Assembly: GCA_035281745.1 (NCBI GenBank)
Contig: DATEDI010000021.1
Location: 1 to 64,000, forward strand
From: 66-474 sp035281745
Lineage (GTDB): Bacteria; Pseudomonadota; Gammaproteobacteria; Xanthomonadales; Rhodanobacteraceae
DNA: 64,000 nt
Direction of reading: 5' to 3'
Part shown: piece by piece, positions 40,958 to 48,957 of the stretch
How the letters are laid out: each line of letters starts with the position of its first letter
How positions within the stretch are numbered: the stretch's first letter is position 1
Program-made: the position numbers and the translations under genes
The notes under the pieces: generated by a model
Seen by the model: the letters and a program-made list of their open reading frames with translations, nothing else
Database searches by the model: none
Told to the model about the DNA's origin: nothing

Positions 40958-42322
40958 TCACACCAACGCCGCGCCATGCGTGGCGATCACTTTTGCATAG
41001 AAGCGCGCGCTGTCCTTCAGGGTGCGCGTTTGCGTCGCGTAATCCACGTGTACGATCCCGAAGCGTTTGGCGTAGCCGTGCGCCCACTCGAAATTGTCCA
41101 GCAGCGACCACACGAAATAACCCCGCAGGTCGACGCCCTGTCGCGCCGCCGCCTGCACGGCGCGGAGGTGCGCGCGCAGGTATGCGACACGCAACGGGTC
41201 TTCCATGCGTCCATCGGAAGCCGTGGGCGGGTCGTAAAAGGCCGCCCCGTTTTCGGTGATGTAGATCGGCGGGCGGCCATAGCGCGCGCTCACCCACTTC
41301 AGCACGTCGGTGAGACCCTGCGGGTAGACCTCCCAACCGGTTTCGGTGTGGGTCGCGTGCTTTTGCGGCGCGCCACTTACCCGTTGCGGCCAGCGACGCG
41401 GGTCGTGGCGTACCACGCTGCGGGTGTAGTAGTTCACGCCCACGAAGTCGATGGCCTGCCGGATCTGCGCCATGTCCTCGTCGGGCCACTCGGGCCACGC
41501 ATCACCGAACACCTCGCGCATTTCTTCGGGATAGCGTCCCAGGAACACCGGGTCGAGGAACTGCCGGTTCATGTAGGCGTCGGCGCGGAGGGTCGCGGCA
41601 AGATCGTCGGCGCCCTGGCTGGCCGGATACTTCGGCTCCAGATTGACCACGATGCCGATGTTGTTGCGCCCGTCCGCGCGATAGGCCTGCACCGCCGCGC
41701 CGTGCGCGCGCAGCAGATGATGCGCGGCGATCGCCGCTTCGAACTGGCTGCGGTGCCCGGGCGCCAGCACCCCGTGCAGGTAGCCGCCATCACTCACCAC
41801 CCACGGCTCGTTGATCGTGGTCCACAGCCCGACCCGATCGTCCAGCTTGCGGAACATCACCCGCGCGTAATCGACGAACCAATCGACGATGTCGGGATTC
41901 AACCAGCCGCCGCGATCATCCAGCGCGGCGGGCAGGTCCCAATGGTGCAGCGTGACCATTGGCTGGATCCCATTCTCGAGCAGCGCATCCACCAGCCGGT
42001 CATAGAACGCCAAGCCTTCCGGGTTCACGCGTCCGCGGCCTTCGGGCAGCACCCGATTCCAGGCGATGCTGAAGCGATAGGCGCGCATGCCCAGCGTGCG
42101 CATCAGCGCAACGTCTTCGCGCCAGCGTCGATAGTGATCGCAGGCGACGTCGCCGGTATCGCCATCGCGCACACGACCCGGGGTGTGCACGAACCGATGC
42201 CAGTTGCTCACGCCCGCGCCGTCGGCCAACGGCGAACCTTCGATCTGGTAGGCCGACGTGGCGCAGCCCCACAGGAATCCTGCCGGGAACGTCGAATGGG
42301 AGGATTCCGCGGTATCGGCCAT
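40958..42322 (-). CDS. GH1 family beta-glucosidase
   Basis: A 454-residue cytoplasmic GH1 enzyme that hydrolyses beta-glucosides. FPAGFLWGCATSAYQIEG opens the barrel. The acid/base is Glu172 in TINEPW and the nucleophile Glu357 in YITENG; LHHWDLP and WSLLDNFEW are also present. Without a signal peptide it should act on imported disaccharides such as cellobiose, gentiobiose or sophorose. It is divergent from the ABC ATPase, with a LacI-type operator between them. The ATG at 42322 is preferred to the TTG one codon upstream. Confidence 0.95.
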   Translation of the reverse strand: MADTAESSHSTFPAGFLWGCATSAYQIEGSPLADGAGVSNWHRFVHTPGRVRDGDTGDVACDHYRRWREDVALMRTLGMRAYRFSIAWNRVLPEGRGRVNPEGLAFYDRLVDALLENGIQPMVTLHHWDLPAALDDRGGWLNPDIVDWFVDYARVMFRKLDDRVGLWTTINEPWVVSDGGYLHGVLAPGHRSQFEAAIAAHHLLRAHGAAVQAYRADGRNNIGIVVNLEPKYPASQGADDLAATLRADAYMNRQFLDPVFLGRYPEEMREVFGDAWPEWPDEDMAQIRQAIDFVGVNYYTRSVVRHDPRRWPQRVSGAPQKHATHTETGWEVYPQGLTDVLKWVSARYGRPPIYITENGAAFYDPPTASDGRMEDPLRVAYLRAHLRAVQAAARQGVDLRGYFVWSLLDNFEWAHGYAKRFGIVHVDYATQTRTLKDSARFYAKVIATHGAALV

Positions 42323-42338
42323 CAAGGCGACTCCAAAT

Positions 42339-42356
42339 GATGTAAACGCTTACATC
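42339..42356. promoter_or_regulatory. LacI-type operator between beta-glucosidase and ABC ATPase
   Basis: GATGTAAACGCTTACATC is an 18-bp near-perfect palindrome with central CG, matching the boxes at 30239-30274 in core and spacing. It lies 17 bp from the GH1 start codon and 90 bp from the ATPase start, so one site could repress both directions. This links the two ends of the locus to the LacI-type protein at 30333-31373. Confidence 0.75.
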
Positions 42357-42445
42357 GACATGATAACTTGCTTCGAATGGTGCCGGGTCGCTCCCGGCCG
42401 GCCGACCCGGTCCGATTGCGACGGGCGCGACGAGCGGGGAAACGC

Positions 42446-43546
42446 ATGGCGACGGTTCGACTCGAAAACGTCCGCAAGGTGTACGACAACGGCAAGGTCG
42501 CCGTGGCTGATGCCAGCCTCACCGTCGCGGAAGGCGAACTGCTGGTGCTGGTGGGGCCGTCCGGATGCGGCAAGACCACGCTGTTGCGCGCGATCGCCGG
42601 GCTGGAAAACATCACCTCGGGCAGCATCGCCATCGACGATCGCACCGTCAACAATTTGGCGCCGCGCGAACGCGACATCGCGATGGTGTTCCAGAATTAC
42701 GCGCTGTATCCGCACATGACGGTGGCCGAGAACCTGGCCTTCGGCCTGAAGTTGCGCGGCCACCCGCGCCCGGAAATCGAAAAGCGCGTGGCGGACGCAG
42801 CCCGCATGCTCGGCCTGGAAGATCTGCTGCACGCGCGCCCACGCCGGCTTTCCGGGGGACAACGGCAACGCGTCGCGTTGGGCCGTGCGCTAGTGCGCGA
42901 ACCCAAGGTGTTCCTGCTCGACGAACCACTGTCGAATCTGGATGCGAAATTGCGCGTGGCGATGCGGGTGGAAATCGCACGGCTGCACCATCGCCTCGGC
43001 GCCACGATGATCTACGTGACGCACGACCAGATCGAGGCCATGACGCTGGGTCAGCGCATCGTGGTGTTGAACGATGGCGAGGTCCAGCAGATCGACACGC
43101 CGATGCGCCTGTACGAGCAGCCCGCGAACTTGTTCGTGGCGGGATTCCTCGGCAGCCCCGCGATGAACTTCTTCCGCGGCCGTCTGCGCGACGATGTCCT
43201 TGCGCTCGAAATGGAAGGCGCCAGTTTGCCGCTCGACGGCCTGCGCGGTTCGGCCCTGCCGCTGGACGCGCTACGCGGCCGTGACATCGTGCTGGGCCTG
43301 CGCCCGGAACATTTGCAATGCGCGCGAACGGATGCATCCGCGTCACGGGTGCAGTTCGACGCGACACTCGAGGTGATCGAGCCTGTCGGCAACGAGGTGT
43401 TCCTGAACCTGCGTTTCGGCAGCATCGCTCTGGTCGCCCGCGTGCCGCCCCAACCACTGCCCGCAGCGGGTGCGACACTCAGGATGGCGTTCGATCCGTC
43501 GAAGCTGCACGCGTTCAGCGCGGCCGATGGCCAACGCATCGCATGA
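42446..43546 (+). CDS. ABC sugar transporter ATP-binding protein (UgpC/MalK type)
   Basis: A 366-residue ATPase of the CUT1 sugar-importer group: Walker A GPSGCGKTT, Q-loop VFQNYALYPHM, signature LSGGQRQRVALGRAL, Walker B VFLLDEPLSNLDA and H-loop YVTHDQ. The C-terminal TOBE-like domain (about 240-366) includes VLGLRPEHL and explains the length above 300. The start at 42446 is chosen over an upstream one because the earlier codons are unconserved. It energises the permeases at 39.2-40.9 kb. Confidence 0.95.
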   Translation: MATVRLENVRKVYDNGKVAVADASLTVAEGELLVLVGPSGCGKTTLLRAIAGLENITSGSIAIDDRTVNNLAPRERDIAMVFQNYALYPHMTVAENLAFGLKLRGHPRPEIEKRVADAARMLGLEDLLHARPRRLSGGQRQRVALGRALVREPKVFLLDEPLSNLDAKLRVAMRVEIARLHHRLGATMIYVTHDQIEAMTLGQRIVVLNDGEVQQIDTPMRLYEQPANLFVAGFLGSPAMNFFRGRLRDDVLALEMEGASLPLDGLRGSALPLDALRGRDIVLGLRPEHLQCARTDASASRVQFDATLEVIEPVGNEVFLNLRFGSIALVARVPPQPLPAAGATLRMAFDPSKLHAFSAADGQRIA

Positions 43547-43725
43547 TTACGCAGATCGTGAGTCGCGGCGAAAAATTTCGTACGTATCCGTCAGTCGTTC
43601 TCACGCTCGCGATGAACAGCGCCTGAGGCGCTAGCGAAACCTTAACGAACGTTGCCGATTGCTCCCAGTCTCAGTGGCCAAGCGCGTGCGAAAGCGTGCG
43701 CGAACAACCACAAGTGGAGACAATC

Positions 43726-44322
43726 ATGCGCAATACTGCAATCGTCCTCGCCATCGCCGCGGCCTTCGCGGCAGGTCCCGTTTTCGCGCAGGACGCCACG
43801 AACACGACCGGCGCCGACAGCGGGTTCTTCATCAATGGCAACGCAGGCCACAGCTACTTCGGCAGTGGCCGCAACAGCGGCAGCGATACCGGCTACCAGA
43901 TCAGCGGCGGCTATCGCTGGGCGCTCGACAACGGCTTCGCGATAGGTCCGGAGGTTGGCTACAACGATCTCGGCAACGTCCGTATCAAGAACGTTTTCAA
44001 TGCCAATCCGGTGGTGACGGATAACAAGGCCTCGCTGCACGGCTGGACCGTGGGCGCCAATGCGAAATACAGCTTCACGCCGAACTGGTACGTTTCCGCG
44101 CGCACGGGTTTGTACGCATGGAACGGCGACGGCATGACCCGCGACCTCACGCCGATCAGCAACCATCGCAGTTCGGACGGCTACTACGGCGGACTGGGCG
44201 TCGGCTATGACTTCAGCCGCAGCTTCGGCGTCGGTGTCGGCTACGACTACTACCGCGCCAAGAAGAACGACATCAATCTCTCGACGGGGTTGCTGTCGGC
44301 ACAGGCCGAGGTGCGGTTCTGA
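43726..44322 (+). CDS. Outer-membrane beta-barrel protein (OmpA/Ail-like)
   Basis: A 198-residue precursor with a signal peptide (MRNTAIVLAIAAAFAAGPVFA). The mature protein has eight alternating amphipathic strands: SGFFINGNAGHSYF, DTGYQISGGYRWAL, FAIGPEVGYNDLG, LHGWTVGANAKYSF, WYVSARTGLYAWNG, GYYGGLGVGYDFS, FGVGVGYDYYRA and a final SAQAEVRF ending in Phe, the outer-membrane targeting signal. This fits OmpA-like/OMP_b-brl barrels; function unknown. The preceding 179-bp gap (43547-43725) holds its promoter region and nothing else I can name. Confidence 0.88.
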   Translation: MRNTAIVLAIAAAFAAGPVFAQDATNTTGADSGFFINGNAGHSYFGSGRNSGSDTGYQISGGYRWALDNGFAIGPEVGYNDLGNVRIKNVFNANPVVTDNKASLHGWTVGANAKYSFTPNWYVSARTGLYAWNGDGMTRDLTPISNHRSSDGYYGGLGVGYDFSRSFGVGVGYDYYRAKKNDINLSTGLLSAQAEVRF

Positions 44323-44400
44323 CCTTTGCGTTTCGCCGCCATGCGCGGCCAATGCGGGCCCGGGTGCGCAAGCGCCCGGGTCTTGCGCATGGAGGAGCGA

Positions 44401-44646
44401 TCAGCTTGAGGAACCGGTCGCCGCGTCGATGGCGGCCGCCTGCTTCTTCGCCTGCTCGTCGACGATGTTCTGCACGTTCTTCGCCTTGTTCAAATCGCGA
44501 CCGTAGGCAGCCATCGGCGTGCCGGCAAGGACGTTGGTGGCCGCGGACGCGGGTGCCGCCGCACTTGCAGCCGCATCCGGTGCCGGGTGCGAACCGCACG
44601 CGGCGAGCGGAACCGCCAAGGCCAGGATAGCGAAGGGGCGAAGCAT
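44401..44646 (-). CDS. Small lipoprotein of unknown function
   Basis: An 81-residue lipoprotein precursor starting at ATG 44646. The signal MLRPFAILALAVPLAACG has a good lipobox LAAC (lipidated Cys17). The mature protein has an Ala/Ser-rich linker followed by a short helix (GRDLNKAKNVQNIVDEQAKKQAAAI). No domain is recognised. A GC-rich hairpin (CCCGGGTGC/GCGCCCGGG) lies just downstream, between this gene and the convergent outer-membrane barrel gene. Confidence 0.75.
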   Translation of the reverse strand: MLRPFAILALAVPLAACGSHPAPDAAASAAAPASAATNVLAGTPMAAYGRDLNKAKNVQNIVDEQAKKQAAAIDAATGSSS

Positions 44647-44722
44647 GCGGCGCAGTGTCGCGCGACGCCCGGACGCTTGCAAGCTGCGGTAAGCTTCCGC
44701 GGAGGATCCACGGAACCTGCGC

Positions 44723-45505
44723 GTGAACGCAACTCCCGGTCGCTGGCGCCTCGACGGCCAGACCTGTCTCATCACCGGCGCCAGCCGCGGCATCGGCTTG
44801 GCCTGTGCGCGTGAGCTGGCGGCCCTGGGCGCGCAGCCGTTGCTGGTCGCGCGCGACGAGCCCGAGTTGAACGCGGTCTGCGACGAACTGCGCGAGGACT
44901 TTCCCGAAAGCGATCCGCGCAGTTTTTCCGCCGACGTCGGCGACCCCGAAGATCGCCTCGCGATCTTCGACTGGATCGCCGATGTCGACGTGCCACTTTC
45001 GCTTCTGATCAACAATGCCGGCGGCAACCTCAAGAAGCCCACGCTGGAATACGAACCCGCCGATCTGGAAGAAGTGTTCCGACTGAACAGCGTAGCGGCG
45101 TTCGACCTGTGCAAACTCGCGCACCCGCGTCTCGCGCAGCACGGCCATGCCGCGATCGTGAACATCGGTTCGGTGTCGGGTACAACGCACGTGCGCACCG
45201 GCGCACCGTACGGCATGAGCAAGGCGGCGCTGCACCAGATGACGCGCAACCTCGCTTGCGAGTGGGCCGAGGATGGCATCCGCGTCAATGCGGTGGCGCC
45301 CTGGTACATCCGCACCCGCCGCACCGACGATGCACTGGCCGATCCCGATTACCTCGACGAAGTGCTGGGCCGCACCCCGATGGCGCGCATCGGCGAACCC
45401 GAGGAAGTGGCCGCTGCGGTCGCGTTCCTGTGCCTGCCCGCCGCCAGCTACATCACGGGGCAGGTGCTGGCGGTCGATGGCGGTTTCCTGAATTACGGAT
45501 TCTGA
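44723..45505 (+). CDS. Short-chain dehydrogenase/reductase (tropinone-reductase-like)
   Basis: A 260-residue SDR. The cofactor loop is TGASRGIG, followed by the NNAGG structural motif, the catalytic Ser in NIGSVSG, Tyr-x-x-x-Lys in YGMSKAAL, and a C-terminal ITGQVLAVDGGF. The overall sequence (GRWRLDGQTCLITG start, APWYIRT) resembles tropinone-reductase-like SDRs, whose bacterial substrates are unknown. The GTG start is only 76 bp from the divergent lipoprotein start. ogt follows 5 bp after its stop, suggesting co-transcription. Confidence 0.9.
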   Translation: MNATPGRWRLDGQTCLITGASRGIGLACARELAALGAQPLLVARDEPELNAVCDELREDFPESDPRSFSADVGDPEDRLAIFDWIADVDVPLSLLINNAGGNLKKPTLEYEPADLEEVFRLNSVAAFDLCKLAHPRLAQHGHAAIVNIGSVSGTTHVRTGAPYGMSKAALHQMTRNLACEWAEDGIRVNAVAPWYIRTRRTDDALADPDYLDEVLGRTPMARIGEPEEVAAAVAFLCLPAASYITGQVLAVDGGFLNYGF

Positions 45506-45510
45506 CTGAC

Positions 45511-46014
45511 GTGTTTTATTACGACCACATCGATTCACCCATCGGTCCGCTGCTGCTGGTCAGCGACGGTGCGGGACTGATCGAAGTGGGCCTGCCGCAC
45601 GGCAATGCGGCACCGCCGCCGCCACCGGAAGCCGAACGCGCCAAATCGAGACTGCACGCGGCGGCGCGCCAGTTCGACGAATACTTTTCCGGAAAGCGCC
45701 AGTCGTTCGAACTGCCGCTGCACCCTTCGGGCACGCCGTTCCAGCTCGAAGTCTGGGGCGCATTGCTCGCGATTCCCTACGGCGAAACCGTGAGCTATGC
45801 CGACATCGCGCGACGCATCCGCCGGCCGCGTGCGGTTCGCGCGGTGGGCGCCGCCAACGGCGCCAATCCGCTGGCGATCATCGTGCCCTGCCATCGCGTG
45901 ATCGGCAGCCACGGCGATCTCACCGGCTACGGCGGTGGGCTGCCGGCCAAACGCTGGCTGCTGGCGCACGAACGCAAGTACGCGCCGGTTCCGGAACTCA
46001 CGTTGACCGCGTAG
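45511..46014 (+). CDS. ogt: Methylated-DNA--[protein]-cysteine S-methyltransferase
   Basis: A 167-residue suicide repair protein that moves a methyl group from O6-methylguanine to its own cysteine. The active-site block IIVPCHRVIGSHGDLTGYGGGL (shown in part) contains the reactive Cys in PCHRV. TPFQLEVWGALLAIPYGETVSYADIA (in part) is the DNA-binding helix-turn-helix, and RAVGAANGANP the Asn hinge with arginine finger. The GTG start is used because no ATG lies in the coding range upstream of the conserved SPIGPLLLV. It is an alkylation-damage companion to alkB, 4 kb away. Confidence 0.92.
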   Translation: MFYYDHIDSPIGPLLLVSDGAGLIEVGLPHGNAAPPPPPEAERAKSRLHAAARQFDEYFSGKRQSFELPLHPSGTPFQLEVWGALLAIPYGETVSYADIARRIRRPRAVRAVGAANGANPLAIIVPCHRVIGSHGDLTGYGGGLPAKRWLLAHERKYAPVPELTLTA

Positions 46015-46020
46015 ACCAAG

Positions 46021-46363
46021 TAGGGCGGGAGTAGCGCAGCGAATCCCGCCAGTCGCTGTTCGACCCGCGTCGGCGGGTTGGCACCCGCCCTGTATCGAAG
46101 CGGGATGGGACGGGTGTGGCGCAACGAATCAGCCAGCGCAGGGCGGGAGCAGCGCAGCGAATCCCGCCAGTCGCTGTTTGACCCGCGTGGGCGGGTTGGC
46201 ACCCGCCCTGCATCGAAGCGGGACGGGACGGGTGTTGCGCAACGAATCAGCCAGCGTAGGGCGGGAGTAGCGCAGTGAATCCCGCCAGTCGTTGTTTGAC
46301 CATGTTGGCGGGTTGGCACCCGCCCTGCATCGAAGCGGGCCGGGGATGGCGCAGCGAATCAGG
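46021..46363. repeat. Tandem array of three 118-bp GTAGGGCGGG repeats
   Basis: Three head-to-tail copies start at 46021, 46139 and 46257 (period exactly 118). Each contains TAGGGCGGGAGTAGCGCAG, an ATCCCGCCAGTCG block, GGCGGGTTGGCACCCGCCC, then a variable tail with CATCGAAGCGGG. Copies 1 and 2 end in CAACGAATCAGCCAGCG; copy 3 diverges. Nested GCGGGTT/ACCCGC hairpins recur in each. The array fills the 351-bp gap between ogt and the convergent DUF4124 gene and is related to the single copy at 21643-21712. No other gene is seen in the gap. Confidence 0.92.
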
Positions 46364-46365
46364 CG

Positions 46366-47010
46366 TCACCGGCAATTGCGCAACTGGCCCTGCAACTGCT
46401 GCTCATGCTCTTGGAGCGGTGGTTGTTCGTGCGGCATCGCCCGCCGCAATGCGCCGTGGTTTTCGTCGTACTGTCGCCGCACCAACCGGCACACCTGCGC
46501 GTGCGTGGCCGGCAAGCAGAAATCCTGCACTTCGGTCATGCCGGTGGCAATCCGTGGACCGCCGATGCGCGGCTTCGACAACTCCGGCGCCGACACGCCC
46601 GCCCCGCCGTGCGTGCCGTACGCGCGTGTCAACGATTGCGGCGGATACCCCATCACCCCCAGCGGTGCGAGATACGGTGGCGGCGGCGAACGTGTGAGGT
46701 ATTGCTCGCCATTGACCGCACCCACGCAAGCGTACATCTCGGGCAGCGGCGGTGGCGCCGGCGCTGGAGTCGGCGGTGGCAACGGATTGCCCATCGCCAC
46801 GGGCGCTGCAACGGTGGCGACGGGAGGCGGCACGTAACCCGGCGGCGCGTGGCTCGGCACGTCGATGATCTTCTGCTTCTGCCCGGCGGGGCACGCGCGA
46901 TCCTGGTAACTCACATTGCCATTGGCACCGACGCACTGGTACACCTGCGCATGCGCGGGCATGCACCCCACGCTGCAAACGAGTAGCGCCAAGGCAAGCG
47001 CGGCCTTCAT
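46366..47010 (-). CDS. Exported DUF4124 protein
   Basis: A 214-residue precursor: signal peptide (cleavage after AHA, near residue 21), then the DUF4124 motif VYQCVGANGNVSYQDRACPAGQK with its Cys pair. A long Pro/Ala linker (about 50-90) leads to a second Cys-containing module (MYACVGAVNGEQYLTRSPPP) that repeats the theme. The C-terminal part has three Cys. Function unknown; a relative lies at 22800-23324. It lies 23 bp after the ABC-2 permease stop in the same direction, so read-through from that operon is possible. Confidence 0.8.
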   Translation of the reverse strand: MKAALALALLVCSVGCMPAHAQVYQCVGANGNVSYQDRACPAGQKQKIIDVPSHAPPGYVPPPVATVAAPVAMGNPLPPPTPAPAPPPLPEMYACVGAVNGEQYLTRSPPPPYLAPLGVMGYPPQSLTRAYGTHGGAGVSAPELSKPRIGGPRIATGMTEVQDFCLPATHAQVCRLVRRQYDENHGALRRAMPHEQPPLQEHEQQLQGQLRNCR

Positions 47011-47033
47011 GCGGCGATCTTACGCCGCACGAC

Positions 47034-47861
47034 TCAGGAGCGAAGCCCCACGCCCTTGCGCAGCAGCCACAACGCGACCGCGGCCAGCGCGACCACGAAC
47101 CCCAGCATCACCACGTAGGCCACCCACACCGGCACGTCGCCGATGCCGAGGATGCCGAAGCGGAATGCGTTGACCATGTACAGGATGGGGTTGGCCAGCG
47201 ATGCCTCTCGCCACGGCGAACCCAGCATGTTGACCGAGTAGAACACGCCACCGAGATAGGTGAGTGGCGCCAGCACGAAGGTCGGCACGATCGCGATGTC
47301 ATCGAAGCGTTTCGCGAACATCGCGTTGATGAAACCCGCCAGCGAAAAGATCGTCGCGCCCAGGATCACGGTGGTGATCGCAACCAGCGGGTGCGCGATG
47401 TGCAGCGAGGTGAAGAACAGCGCGATGCCCAGCACGATCGCGCCCACCAGCAGGCCGCGCAGCACCGCGCCGGACACGTAGCCGGTCAGCACCACCCAGC
47501 TCGGCATCGGCGAGGCCAGCAGTTCCTCGACGTAGCGGCCGAACTTCGAGCCGAAGAAACTGGAGGTGATGTTGCCGTAGGCGTTGTTGATGACGCTCAT
47601 CATCACCAGGCCCGGCACGATGTACTGCATGTAGCTGAAGCCATGCATCGGCCCGACGCGGCTGCCGATTACCTTGCCGAAGATCACGAAGTACAGCGTC
47701 ATCGTGATCGCGGGCGGCACCAGCGTCTGCGTCCAGATGCGCAGCATCCGGTGCACTTCGCGGCGGGTGATGGTGCCGAGCGCGACGAGATTGGCGCGGG
47801 TCCGCGCGGGACCGGCGTAGACGGGCGCGTCGGTGAGACGCGGCCGCGCGAGATCGTTCAT
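47034..47861 (-). CDS. yadH: ABC-2 type exporter permease
   Basis: A 275-residue inner-membrane permease of the ABC-2 family with six helices. The blocks ITRREVHRMLRIWTQTLVPP at the start, the central SRVGPMHGFSYMQYIVPGLVMM and FGRYVEELLASPMPSW are typical of YadH-like permeases. It overlaps the ATPase stop by 4 nt. E. coli YadGH has no known substrate. Confidence 0.92.
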   Translation of the reverse strand: MNDLARPRLTDAPVYAGPARTRANLVALGTITRREVHRMLRIWTQTLVPPAITMTLYFVIFGKVIGSRVGPMHGFSYMQYIVPGLVMMSVINNAYGNITSSFFGSKFGRYVEELLASPMPSWVVLTGYVSGAVLRGLLVGAIVLGIALFFTSLHIAHPLVAITTVILGATIFSLAGFINAMFAKRFDDIAIVPTFVLAPLTYLGGVFYSVNMLGSPWREASLANPILYMVNAFRFGILGIGDVPVWVAYVVMLGFVVALAAVALWLLRKGVGLRS

Positions 47862-48853
47862 GCCGCCGCTCCGTTCCCGTTGCGTTCCACCAGCCGCACG
47901 AACAACTCTTCTAGCCGGTTGGTCTTGTTGCGCATGGAGGTCACCGTGACACCGTGTGCCGTCAGCGCCGCGAACAACGCGTTGAGGTCGTGGGTGCTGG
48001 GCATTTCCGCTTCCAGCGTCTGGTCATCGAGGCGCAGGAGTTTCACGCCATCGATTTGCGGCAAGGTGCCATCGAAGCCCATGACGTCCAGCACGAACGA
48101 CTGCACGTCCAGCTTCGACAGCAGCCGCCGCATCGAAGTGTCTTCCACGATTTCGCCGTGATCGATGATCGCGATGTTGCGGCAGAGCTGCTCGGCTTCT
48201 TCGAGGTAATGCGTGGTCAGGATCACCGTGGTGCCGGCGCGGTTGATGCCGGTGATGAAGTGCCACATCGAACGGCGGATCTCGATGTCGACGCCCGCGG
48301 TGGGTTCGTCCAGGATCAGCAGACGCGGCTCGTTCATCATCGCGCGCGCGATCATCAGGCGACGCTTCATGCCGCCCGACATCATCCGCGTAGGCTGGAA
48401 CGCCTTGTCCCAGATGCGGAGCTCCTTCAGATATTTTTCCGCGCGCGGTCTGGCGATCGTACGCGGGATGCCGTAGAACCCCGCGACGTTGACGCAGATT
48501 TCGAACGGCGTTTCGAACTGGTTGAAGTTGATTTCCTGCGGCACCAGCCCGATTTGTCGCATCACCCCGCCGCGGTCGGCGTGGATGGACAGCCCGAACA
48601 CGCGCGCGTCGCCACCGGTGGGGTTGACCAGCGACGACAGGATGCCGATCAGGGTGGATTTGCCTGCGCCGTTCGGGCCCAGCAGCGCAAAAAAATCGCC
48701 CTGCGCCACCTTCAGTGAAACGCTCTTGAGTGCCTGGACACCACTGGCATAGGTTTTGCGCAGATCGACGACTTCCAGCGCCGGAACGGCACGGGAAGCA
48801 TCGGCGGCGGGCATGGTGGGGGAAGAGTTGGGCAAAGCGGAATCGGCAGCCAT
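47858..48853 (-). CDS. yadG: ABC-2 type exporter ATP-binding protein
   Basis: A 331-residue ATPase: Walker A GPNGAGKST, Q-loop VPQEINFNQ, signature MSGGMKRRLMIARAM, Walker B LLILDEPTAGVD and H-loop TTHYLEEAE. A C-terminal extension of about 80 residues is usual for YadG. About 26 unconserved residues precede the first conserved strand (ALEVVDLRKTY). The start is either 48853, preceded at once by a TATAAT box (see below), or an internal ATG at 48814. It forms an operon with the permease. Confidence 0.93.
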   Translation of the reverse strand: MAADSALPNSSPTMPAADASRAVPALEVVDLRKTYASGVQALKSVSLKVAQGDFFALLGPNGAGKSTLIGILSSLVNPTGGDARVFGLSIHADRGGVMRQIGLVPQEINFNQFETPFEICVNVAGFYGIPRTIARPRAEKYLKELRIWDKAFQPTRMMSGGMKRRLMIARAMMNEPRLLILDEPTAGVDIEIRRSMWHFITGINRAGTTVILTTHYLEEAEQLCRNIAIIDHGEIVEDTSMRRLLSKLDVQSFVLDVMGFDGTLPQIDGVKLLRLDDQTLEAEMPSTHDLNALFAALTAHGVTVTSMRNKTNRLEELFVRLVERNGNGAAA

Positions 48854-48858
48854 CCCCT

Positions 48859-48864
48859 ATTATA
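48859..48864 (-). promoter_or_regulatory. -10 box abutting the yadG start codon (leaderless mRNA candidate)
   Basis: On the minus strand TATAAT is followed by AGGGG and then ATG at 48853, only 5 nt between the box and the start codon. Transcription would therefore begin at or within a base or two of the ATG, giving a leaderless transcript. No good -35 is seen at the standard distance, which weakens the call. Confidence 0.4.
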
Positions 48865-48957
48865 GAAGTTTCACCTGCGCGGCCCCATGCCAAACGGCAT
48901 GGCCGCGGTGCACCGCAACCCTTACGCTGGCGATAGCCTCGCCGCACTGCCCGAACG

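Noticed and set aside
40091..42340. Plus-strand open frame running from the second permease through the GH1 gene
   Set aside because: Out of frame with the permease and antisense to the beta-glucosidase, both recognisable in other frames.
46021..46363. CRISPR array
   Set aside because: Three units with a 118-bp period and no short repeat plus unique spacer pattern, and no cas genes; it is a tandem palindromic repeat.
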